Assembly (NCBI GenBank): GCA_003478935.1 | Contig: QUFP01000006.1 | Span: forward strand, 1-64,000 | Direction of reading: 5' to 3' | Source of the DNA: Firmicutes bacterium AF25-13AC | Lineage (GTDB): Bacteria > Bacillota > Clostridia > Lachnospirales > Lachnospiraceae | DNA length: 64,000 nucleotides | Part shown: positions 53,369 to 59,558 of the stretch, piece by piece | Layout of the letters: the number at the start of each line of letters is the position of its first letter | Position numbering within the stretch: the stretch's first letter is position 1 | Notes under the pieces: model-generated | What the model was told of the DNA's origin: nothing | Databases searched by the model: none | Seen by the model: only the letters and a program-made list of their open reading frames with translations | Position numbers and translations under genes: made by a program

Positions 53369-54390
53369 TTTAAAAATTCCGATCCAAATATGGAATCTGT
53401 GCTGCCATTGACTGCATTCACCAGCATTTCTCCTTGCTTTTGGGAACTGCCTATAATAGTATCTTTTGCCCAGAAGAAATCTTCTGCTTCCCCCTTGCAT
53501 GTGAATTTATATCGAAAACATGGTACTAACACTGATGTTTTTTCATCTAGCGCCGTCTGATCAACTATATATACAATATCAATATCCTGTACATCTGCCT
53601 CCTCTGCCTCTACCTGATATCGCTCAGTAACTTTATCGAAATACTCCATTGCCTCATCTTCCGGTAAAATCTGTACTGGTTCTTTTTTTATTAATTCAAA
53701 TTCTGGGCGAGCTTCCAAATAAATTAGGCCATATTCTGGATGCCAGATCATAACAGTAACATTATCTATAATCTGTGTGCTTAATGGAAAACCGTCTACC
53801 TCGTCCAATCCTCGAAAAAGCATCAGCCATGCACCATCTTCTTCGCTCCATTCCCTATCATTTACCTCTTCATGGCCTACTTCTGTATAACCTGGTGCAA
53901 CAATGTCCATATCCAACGCTTTAACACTTTCGATTCCCATAAAATATGTAGAAATCTCACTATAGGAAAAATCAAGTTCTTCCATCAGCTTCTCGCCATA
54001 ATCAATCGCCTTTTTCTTATCTTTCTCATCTCCTTCTTCTGGAAATTTTGATTCCAAATAAATATCCTCATACTGCCAATTCCAGTTACTATAGCCAAAC
54101 ATCGGATATGCTCGATAATAGCCTGTCTTATAATACTCCACATGTTCAATCTCATCTTCAAGCGTACCTTCTTCATTATACCAGTACCTTTCATACTCTT
54201 TATCTCTTTGATAATCTTCCCCCAAAACTACAGAAGCTATTTTCTCGATATCGTATGGTTTTCGTTTTACTTCTAAAGTATAGTAAGTCTCATCATCTTC
54301 TGTAGCTGTCTCGGTTTCTTTTGCATAACTCATACTGGTCATTGCCATGCACAATGCCGTCGCTGCAATGCATATTACCCTCCTTTTCAT
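53365..54390 (-). CDS. Secreted protein, module 1, 341 aa
   Basis: A cleavable signal peptide (MKRRVICIAATALCMAMTSM, then SYA-KETE) has no lipobox, unlike its paralogue at 48281. The mature protein is acidic, with motifs shared with that paralogue: FSYSEISTYFMGIESVKAL, WSEEDGAW, WHPEYGLIYL, VYIVDQ and LVNAVNGS. AAGGAG precedes the ATG. It is the first gene of the locus, behind a strong promoter, and diverges from the small membrane protein array. Possible roles are ligand capture or regulation of the transporter. Confidence 0.68.
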   Translation of the reverse strand: MKRRVICIAATALCMAMTSMSYAKETETATEDDETYYTLEVKRKPYDIEKIASVVLGEDYQRDKEYERYWYNEEGTLEDEIEHVEYYKTGYYRAYPMFGYSNWNWQYEDIYLESKFPEEGDEKDKKKAIDYGEKLMEELDFSYSEISTYFMGIESVKALDMDIVAPGYTEVGHEEVNDREWSEEDGAWLMLFRGLDEVDGFPLSTQIIDNVTVMIWHPEYGLIYLEARPEFELIKKEPVQILPEDEAMEYFDKVTERYQVEAEEADVQDIDIVYIVDQTALDEKTSVLVPCFRYKFTCKGEAEDFFWAKDTIIGSSQKQGEMLVNAVNGSTDSIFGSEFLK

Positions 54391-54443
54391 ACTTTTTCGC
54401 TCCTTGTCTTTTTATTTTGTTGCTTCTATTTATTTATATTCTA

Positions 54444-54472
54444 TATATACCATTTCTTATATAGCTTGTCAA
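54444..54472 (-). promoter_or_regulatory. Strong promoter of the ABC module 1 operon
   Basis: TTGACA (54467-54472) and TATATA (54444-54449) with a 17-bp spacer on the minus strand, about 55 bp before the gene start. Confidence 0.7.
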
Positions 54473-54496
54473 TATTATATTTAAGATTCCTAAGTA

Positions 54497-54525
54497 TTGA
54501 CTTTTTATATATTATAGTTCATACT
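54497..54525 (+). promoter_or_regulatory. Likely promoter of the tandem array
   Basis: TTGACT (54497-54502) and CATACT (54520-54525) with a 17-bp spacer, about 40 bp before the first array gene. The -10 box is weak, which would fit a regulated promoter. Confidence 0.5.
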
Positions 54526-54566
54526 GAAAAAAATCAAAGATTTCATTTGCAAGATGGAGGTACATT

Positions 54567-54995
54567 TTGAAAAATAATGCCATTAATACGTATTTAAAGG
54601 AGCTTTCTAAGCAGCTGTGCTGCAGCGGAAAAGAGAAAAAGGAAATACTGTCATCTTTAAAAAATCGACTATCAGAATTTGAATCAGAGCATCCGGCTCC
54701 TCTTAAATATGAGGATATCGTCGAGCAATTTGGATCACCCAAGGAAGTGGCTAACAGCTTTTTAGGCGAATATAGTTCAACACAGCTACATAATTTGGTA
54801 AAACGCAGAAAAATAAAGCACTTTTGCATTATTACTGCGTGCATATTAATCTTTGCAGCTTTGCTTATCTATTCGATCCGCAGGATTTATTGGTTTTATT
54901 TGTTTCAGGATGGATATGTCATTGAAACTATGTATGATGGTACAGATGTACCTGGATTTGAAGAACTTGGTATTACCAATTATCGAACATATTAA
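54567..54995 (+). CDS. Array copy 1: small DUF1700/HAAS-like membrane protein, 142 aa
   Basis: A cytoplasmic helical domain (1-80) contains YLKELSKQLCCSGKEKKEIL and FGSPKEVANSFLGEY, the pattern of DUF1700/HAAS-type domains that usually accompany PadR regulators. One membrane segment (84-103, FCIITACILIFAALLIYSI) and an extracellular tail (about 116-142) ending GITNYRTY follow. The start is TTG, six bases after GGAGG; the same site and TTG occur before all the near-identical copies. It is the first of six tandem genes. The family call is from the pattern only. Confidence 0.7.
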   Translation: MKNNAINTYLKELSKQLCCSGKEKKEILSSLKNRLSEFESEHPAPLKYEDIVEQFGSPKEVANSFLGEYSSTQLHNLVKRRKIKHFCIITACILIFAALLIYSIRRIYWFYLFQDGYVIETMYDGTDVPGFEELGITNYRTY

Positions 54996-55034
54996 CAAGG
55001 GAGCAAGATTTCATTTGCAAGATGGAGGTACATT

Positions 55035-55460
55035 TTGAAAAATAATGCCATTAATACGTATTTAAAGGAGCTTTCTAAGCAGCTGTGCTGCAGTGGAAAA
55101 GAGAAAAAGGAAATACTGTCATCTTTAAAAAATCGACTATCAGAATTTGAATCAGAGCATTCGGCTGCTCTTAAATATGAGGATATCGTTGAGCAATTTG
55201 GATCACCCAAGGAAGTGGCTAACAGCTTTTTAGGTGAATATAGTTCAACACAGCTGCATAATTTGGTAAAACGCAGGAAAATAAAGCACTTTTGCATTAT
55301 AACTGCGTGCATATTAATCTTTGCAGCTTTGGTTATCTATTCTTTCCTCAAAATTCAACAGTTGCACTGGCTTCAGAATGGATATATTATTCAAGTAACT
55401 TATCCTGGTACGGATCCTCATCTTGATGAGCTTGATGTCACAATTTTTCAAACTTATTAA
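55035..55460 (+). CDS. Array copy 2: small membrane protein, 141 aa
   Basis: Residues 1-100 are almost identical to copy 1 at DNA level, including the upstream 40 bases. The sequence after the membrane segment diverges: FLKIQQLHWLQNGYIIQVTY and an end of HLDELDVTIFQTY. The start is TTG 55035, 468 bp after copy 1's start. The abrupt change from identical to variable sequence marks the tail as the diversified part. Confidence 0.7.
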   Translation: MKNNAINTYLKELSKQLCCSGKEKKEILSSLKNRLSEFESEHSAALKYEDIVEQFGSPKEVANSFLGEYSSTQLHNLVKRRKIKHFCIITACILIFAALVIYSFLKIQQLHWLQNGYIIQVTYPGTDPHLDELDVTIFQTY

Positions 55461-55481
55461 CTACAAAGGAGATATTCAAAA

Positions 55482-55964
55482 ATGTTTGCATATTTTTCCC
55501 CCTTTTTAACCTATAGTTCAAAGAAGCGCATTGCAAAAAACGCATCAATTCAACAATATTATAAAGAGCTTTCTTCTTTGCTTTGCTGTGACAATAAAAG
55601 CAAGAAAAAATTCCTTCATGATTTTATTTTTCAAATAGATGAATTTGCAAGTGAACATGATAAAGAAACAATTTCTTATAAAATGCTTTCTGATAGATTT
55701 GGCTCTCCAACGGAAATTGCAAATGCTTTTTTAGCTGAAACAAATTCCTTGCAATTGCAAAATCTAATTATCCATCATTCACGTAGAAAAAAACGCATTT
55801 TAATTTTGCTTTTGATTGTTTTTCTGTTTCTAGTATTACATCAAATGTACAAGATTTATCAAAGCTCTCTTACAAAACATGATTATATTATAGAAACAGC
55901 ATATCCTGGTGGATCTGCTCCAGCCCTTGAAGAACTTGGTATTACCAATTATCGAACATATTAA
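55482..55964 (+). CDS. Array copy 3: divergent member, 160 aa
   Basis: The N-terminus (MFAYFSPFLTYSSKKRIAKN) and cytoplasmic domain (YYKELSSLLCCDNKSKKKFL, FGSPTEIANAFLAET) are related to the other copies but clearly different. The last 13 residues (ALEELGITNYRTY) and the following 60 bases are nearly identical to copy 1's end and spacer. It starts at ATG, with AAAGGAG 12 bases upstream. The pattern is that of a separate paralogue that received its 3' end by recombination with its neighbours. Confidence 0.68.
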   Translation: MFAYFSPFLTYSSKKRIAKNASIQQYYKELSSLLCCDNKSKKKFLHDFIFQIDEFASEHDKETISYKMLSDRFGSPTEIANAFLAETNSLQLQNLIIHHSRRKKRILILLLIVFLFLVLHQMYKIYQSSLTKHDYIIETAYPGGSAPALEELGITNYRTY

Positions 55965-56003
55965 CAAAGGAGCAAGATTTCATTTGCAAGATGGAGGTAC
56001 ATT

Positions 56004-56432
56004 TTGAAAAATAATGCCATTAATACGTATTTAAAGGAGCTTTCTAAGCAGCTGTGCTGCAGTGGAAAAGAGAAAAAGGAAATACTGTCATCTTTAAAAA
56101 ATCGACTATCAGAATTTGAATCAGAGCATCCGACTGCTCTTAAATATGAGGATATCGTCGAGCAATTCGGATCACCCAAGGAAGTGGCTAACAGCTTTTT
56201 AGGCGAATATAGTTCAACACAGCTACATAATTTGGTAAAACGCAGGAAAATAAAGCACTTTTGCATTATTACTGCGTGCATATTAATCTTTGCAGCTTTG
56301 CTTATCTATTCGATCCGCAGGATTTATCAATTTTATTGGTTTCAGGATGGGTATGTTGTTGAAACTATGTACGATGGTACAAATGTACCGGGTCCCGAAG
56401 AAATTGGTATTACCAATTATCGAACATATTAA
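56004..56432 (+). CDS. Array copy 4: small membrane protein, 142 aa
   Basis: The cytoplasmic and membrane parts are nearly identical to copy 1. The tail differs at several positions (GYVVETMYDGTNVPGPEEIG) and ends ITNYRTY. The TTG start follows GGAGG. Copies 4, 5 and 6 are spaced exactly 468 bp apart, like copies 1 and 2. Confidence 0.7.
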   Translation: MKNNAINTYLKELSKQLCCSGKEKKEILSSLKNRLSEFESEHPTALKYEDIVEQFGSPKEVANSFLGEYSSTQLHNLVKRRKIKHFCIITACILIFAALLIYSIRRIYQFYWFQDGYVVETMYDGTNVPGPEEIGITNYRTY

Positions 56433-56471
56433 CAAAGGAGCAAGACTTCGTTTGCAAGATGGAGGTACATT

Positions 56472-56900
56472 TTGAAAAATAATGCCATTAATACGTATTT
56501 AAAGGAACTTTCCAAGCAGCTGTGCTGCAGCGAAAAAGAGAAAAAGGAAATACTGTCGTCTTTAAAAAATCGACTATCAGAATTTGAGTCAGAGTCTCCA
56601 ACTGCTCTTAAATATGAGGATATCGTTGAACAATTTGGATCACCCAAGGAAGTGGCTAACAGCTTTTTAGGCGAATATAGTTCAACACAGCTGCATAATT
56701 TGGTAAAACGCAGGAAAATAAAGCACTTTTGCATTATAACTGCGTGCATATTAATCTTTGCAGCTTTGCTTATCTATTCGATCCGCAGGATTTATCAATT
56801 TTATTGGTTTCAGGATGGATATGTCATTGAAACTATGTATGATGGTACAGATGTACCTGGATTTGAAGAACTTGGTATTACTGATTACCAAAGATATTAA
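56472..56900 (+). CDS. Array copy 5: small membrane protein, 142 aa
   Basis: It is nearly identical to copy 1 through the membrane segment, with a few changes in the cytoplasmic domain (CCSEKEKKEIL, ESESPTALKYED). The tail matches copy 1 up to EELGIT and then ends DYQRY. The TTG start follows GGAGG. Confidence 0.7.
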   Translation: MKNNAINTYLKELSKQLCCSEKEKKEILSSLKNRLSEFESESPTALKYEDIVEQFGSPKEVANSFLGEYSSTQLHNLVKRRKIKHFCIITACILIFAALLIYSIRRIYQFYWFQDGYVIETMYDGTDVPGFEELGITDYQRY

Positions 56901-56939
56901 CAAAGGAGCAAGATTTCATTTACAAGATGGAGGTACATT

Positions 56940-57368
56940 TTGAAAAATAATGCCATTAATACGTATTTAAAGGAGCTTTCTAAGCAGCTGTGCTGCAGCG
57001 AAAAAGAGAAAAAGGAAATACTGTCGTCTTTAAAAAATCGACTATCAGAATTTGAATCAGAGTATCCAACTGCTCTTAAATATGAGGATATCGCCGAACA
57101 ATTTGGATCACCCAAGGAAGTGGCTAACAGCTTTTTAGGCGAATATAGTTCAACACAGCTGCATAATTTGGTAAAACGCAGGAAAATAAAGCACTTTTGC
57201 ATTATAACTGCGTGCATATTAATCTTTGCAGCTTTGCTTATCTATTCGATCCGCAGGATTTATCAATTTTATTGGTTTCAGGATGGGTATGTTGTTGAAA
57301 CTATTTATAGTGGAACTTTAGATGACAATTTTAGTATTTTTGAATCTGGGGAATATGAAGAATATTAA
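56940..57368 (+). CDS. Array copy 6: small membrane protein, 142 aa
   Basis: The cytoplasmic and membrane parts are as in copy 5. The tail is unrelated after VVETI (YSGTLDDNFSIFESGEYEEY), which removes the NYRTY end. It closes the array; a 166-bp gap with a promoter separates it from the PadR gene. Confidence 0.7.
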   Translation: MKNNAINTYLKELSKQLCCSEKEKKEILSSLKNRLSEFESEYPTALKYEDIAEQFGSPKEVANSFLGEYSSTQLHNLVKRRKIKHFCIITACILIFAALLIYSIRRIYQFYWFQDGYVVETIYSGTLDDNFSIFESGEYEEY

Positions 57369-57425
57369 ATTAAAGGATAATACGGCAATATTTCGTGATT
57401 ACTACCACTATATAAATCTTAACTC

Positions 57426-57454
57426 TTGACTTTTATTATCTTTTCATTCATAAT
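57426..57454 (+). promoter_or_regulatory. Promoter of the PadR gene
   Basis: TTGACT (57426-57431) and CATAAT (57449-57454) with a 17-bp spacer, about 80 bp before the PadR start. Confidence 0.6.
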
Positions 57455-57534
57455 AAATGCTTAGTATGATGTTGGGGTTAAAAGGTGCTTTGCACTCCCG
57501 CAATCTTTAAAAAAGTTGTCGAAGGGAGGGACAC

Positions 57535-57882
57535 ATGGCAATAGAAATGTTTAAACGAGGGTCTGTTGAGATGCTTGCCCTCCTTATTTTAAATGAAGAT
57601 GATGCTCACGGCTACCGTATTGTTCAGGAAATTAAGGACAGAAGCGATGGCCGCCTGATCATCAAGGAAGGCTCTCTTTACCCAATTTTGTATAAGTTAT
57701 CTGACGAGGGCTATATTATTTCTCAGGAAGATATTTCTGAGACTAAGCTTGGGCGTAAGCGTATTCGCGTTATCTATTCTATCACACCTAAAGGACGAGA
57801 ACATCTGGTTCAGCTTAAGGAAGAATACGATATCGTACATGACAGCATTCGCTGCATTTTTGAAAGGAGCAAAAGTCTTTAA
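57535..57882 (+). CDS. PadR family transcriptional regulator, 115 aa
   Basis: A winged helix-turn-helix covers most of the protein (GSVEMLALLILNEDDAHGYR; KEGSLYPILYKLSDEGYI; RVIYSITPKGREHL), the standard PadR sequence. GGGAGG precedes the ATG. It is two bases from the next HAAS-like gene, a pairing seen widely in Firmicutes. It probably controls its own operon and may control the array. Confidence 0.9.
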   Translation: MAIEMFKRGSVEMLALLILNEDDAHGYRIVQEIKDRSDGRLIIKEGSLYPILYKLSDEGYIISQEDISETKLGRKRIRVIYSITPKGREHLVQLKEEYDIVHDSIRCIFERSKSL

Positions 57883-57884
57883 TT

Positions 57885-58313
57885 ATGAATACCGCTATCG
57901 AACAATATATTCGTGAGCTGTCTGATTTACTTTGCTGCGATAAAACGACAAAACAACAATTTCTTTCTAAATTTCAGCAGACATTAGAGGATTTTGAGGC
58001 TGAGCAGGAAAATTCACAGATTTCTTACTCGGATTTAGTTTCCGAATTTGATACTCCCAGGGCAACAGCTGATGCATTTCTTTCTCAGCTTGATATTTCC
58101 CATGTGCAGCCTGCAATGCGAACAACCAATAAAAAGAAATTATTTTGGGCTTCTCTATGTATCATAGCCATATTATTCTTAGTCGGTTTGTCCCTTTATC
58201 GTGTATACTTAAATAAGCTGGCTGACGAGGGCTATTTTGAACCGCCCGTGTACCATCTCACTCCAGCAGAAGCTCGAACCTTTGATCCTGACGAATATTT
58301 TAACGATAGATAA
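57885..58313 (+). CDS. HAAS-like single-pass membrane protein beside PadR, 142 aa
   Basis: The layout is that of the array proteins: a cytoplasmic helical domain (YIRELSDLLCCDKTTKQQFL; SEFDTPRATADAFLSQL), one membrane segment (LFWASLCIIAILFLVGLSLY) and a short outer tail (PPVYHLTPAEARTFDPDEYF). Sequence identity to the array copies is low, so it is an older relative. AAAGGAG precedes the ATG. It probably transmits a membrane signal to, or is regulated by, the PadR protein. Confidence 0.72.
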   Translation: MNTAIEQYIRELSDLLCCDKTTKQQFLSKFQQTLEDFEAEQENSQISYSDLVSEFDTPRATADAFLSQLDISHVQPAMRTTNKKKLFWASLCIIAILFLVGLSLYRVYLNKLADEGYFEPPVYHLTPAEARTFDPDEYFNDR

Positions 58314-58324
58314 GGTTCACTGTT

Positions 58325-58527
58325 AAAGTTCACGGATACCAATATTGCGGCAAAGCCCGAAGGTGAATGGATTTCACGAGCCGGACACTTGAAGCAGGTC
58401 TTTCAAAGTAATGTATAATAAGAAAGAACATAAAAGGAACCTGCGGAGTTTGGTCCGGCGACGAAACCATTACACCGAAGGGCTTTCGTAACATGGTGCG
58501 TGAACAGCAACCTTATCCATGAACTTT
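58325..58527. repeat. 200-bp imperfect palindrome, MITE-like element
   Basis: The ends AAAGTTCACGGATA and TATCCATGAACTTT are near-perfect inverted copies (one mismatch). The inner arms also pair: GCAAAGCCCGAAGGTGAATGG against CCATTACACCGAAGGGCTTT, and GAGCCGGAC...GCAGG against CCTGCGG...GTCCGGC. The whole stretch can fold into one long hairpin with a loop near 58420. No coding frame is evident. It fits a miniature inverted-repeat element or a structured RNA between the HAAS-like gene and the tRNA. Confidence 0.65.
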
Positions 58528-58537
58528 CATTTTTCTC

Positions 58538-58566
58538 TTGACAAAACCCTCTGCCTCTGGTATCAT
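58538..58566 (+). promoter_or_regulatory. Promoter of tRNA-Thr
   Basis: TTGACA (58538-58543) and TATCAT (58561-58566) with a 17-bp spacer, 20 bp upstream of the tRNA. Confidence 0.75.
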
Positions 58567-58586
58567 AATATAGTACGGTTCAAAGC

Positions 58587-58659
58587 GCTTCCGTGGCTCA
58601 GTTGGTAGAGCGATTGATTCGTAATCAATAGATCACGGGTTCGAGTCCCGTCGGGAGCT
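58587..58659 (+). tRNA. tRNA-Thr (anticodon CGT)
   Basis: The cloverleaf is complete. The acceptor stem is GCTTCCG/CGGGAGC with one G-T pair. The D arm contains GGCTCAGTTGGTAGAGC, the anticodon stem is ATTGA/TCAAT with loop TTCGTAA, and the T arm is CGGGTTCGAGTCCCG. The anticodon CGT reads the ACG threonine codon. CCA is not encoded. A short hairpin with a T run follows near 58675-58700. Confidence 0.95.
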
Positions 58660-58817
58660 TTCCATTACAAAAGAGTGTCCGTCATCGGATGCTCTTTTTT
58701 TGTTTATTTGTAACTATTCAGAGCCATGCAAAATTGCTTTCTATGAATGCTTGCATTCAGACAGATAGTTACGTTTATTTTTCAAACGCAAATGAGTTAA
58801 ATTCTTGGAGGTACATG

Positions 58818-59303
58818 ATGCTTGCTTTTACACTCTCTTCTTTAAAGGATGCCACATCCCATTTGTTTACACAGCCATCTTTTGATGACTTTGATGTGCT
58901 GTCTGTTACTATTGTCAGCTATATCACTTTTTCTATGGACGGTCATTTAAATGCCGCTTTTTTTGAGGATGCTGATACGCAGCCTGACAAACTTTGTTCC
59001 TGGCAGCGTCTTCGCCCTGTCTGTTTTTCAATAATTAAGGGTAAGCAGCCTCCTGTTTCCTTTCAGATCACATTCTTTCTTGAAAAGGACAAGGCTTCTA
59101 ACCTTTTTAATGATTCAATGCTTGCCAATAATCAGGACATTGATGGCTTTACACTTCATCTTTCCTATAGAAATCACACTCTTTCATTATCGACTGGCAC
59201 TGTATTTTCCCGTTTTTCCCTTGACCGTGACAGTGAACGACTGTGGGATCACTACGTTGCTGCTTGGATCAAGCAAAAGCAGCTTGATTTTGAGGAGGCT
59301 TAA
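58818..59303 (+). CDS. Conserved unknown protein (DUF5721-like), 161 aa
   Basis: MLAFTLSSLKDATSHLFTQP begins a soluble protein whose layout and length match a small Lachnospiraceae family I associate with DUF5721. Its first residues, the SMDGHLN stretch and the RPVCFSIIKGKQPP stretch fit that family as I recall it. The start at 58818 has GGAGG six bases upstream; the frame open from 58689 runs over the tRNA terminator and is not used. The function is unknown. Confidence 0.6.
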   Translation: MLAFTLSSLKDATSHLFTQPSFDDFDVLSVTIVSYITFSMDGHLNAAFFEDADTQPDKLCSWQRLRPVCFSIIKGKQPPVSFQITFFLEKDKASNLFNDSMLANNQDIDGFTLHLSYRNHTLSLSTGTVFSRFSLDRDSERLWDHYVAAWIKQKQLDFEEA

Positions 59304-59311
59304 TCGCACAG

Positions 59312-59338
59312 TCAGCACTCAATTCTAGTGAGTGCTAA
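59312..59338. promoter_or_regulatory. CIRCE element (HrcA site)
   Basis: TCAGCACTC, nine bases, then GAGTGCTAA: only the first half-site's second base departs from the consensus TTAGCACTC-N9-GAGTGCTAA. It lies about 220 bp upstream of htpG and 50 bp upstream of the visible -35 box. Confidence 0.88.
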
Positions 59339-59387
59339 AATTTTTATAAAATTGTGCCTTTTCTGGCAGAATTGTCATCTTTTCGTG

Positions 59388-59416
59388 TTGACAAATCATG
59401 TTCATAGCTGTAAAAT
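59388..59416 (+). promoter_or_regulatory. Sigma-A promoter of htpG
   Basis: TTGACA (59388-59393) and TAAAAT (59411-59416) with a 17-bp spacer. It gives a leader of about 135 bases before the htpG start. Confidence 0.7.
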
Positions 59417-59558
59417 ACGAATTGCAGCAAGAAAATAGCAATCAGGCAACGACAGTGCTAATAATGTTTGGTGCCATGATTCTAAATTGGCTATGAAAGT
59501 CGCGTCGTCAAATTTTTACGCTTGCTGTGAAAACGACAGACGCAGAAACGAGGATGTT

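Noticed and set aside
54512..57217. Repeated minus-strand frames of about 106-110 aa (MHAVIMQKCFIF...) inside each array copy
   Set aside because: They lie exactly antisense to the conserved coding part of each copy. Their conservation follows from the plus-strand genes, and they have no ribosome binding sites.
54567..57368. The periodic array as a CRISPR or satellite repeat
   Set aside because: The 468-bp units are full genes with start sites, and the variable part is inside the coding frame, so no CRISPR geometry applies.
16168..58400. A shared CCGGACACTTGAA string at about 16174 and 58381 as copies of one repeat family
   Set aside because: Only 13 bases match and the flanks differ; the two palindromes have different layouts.
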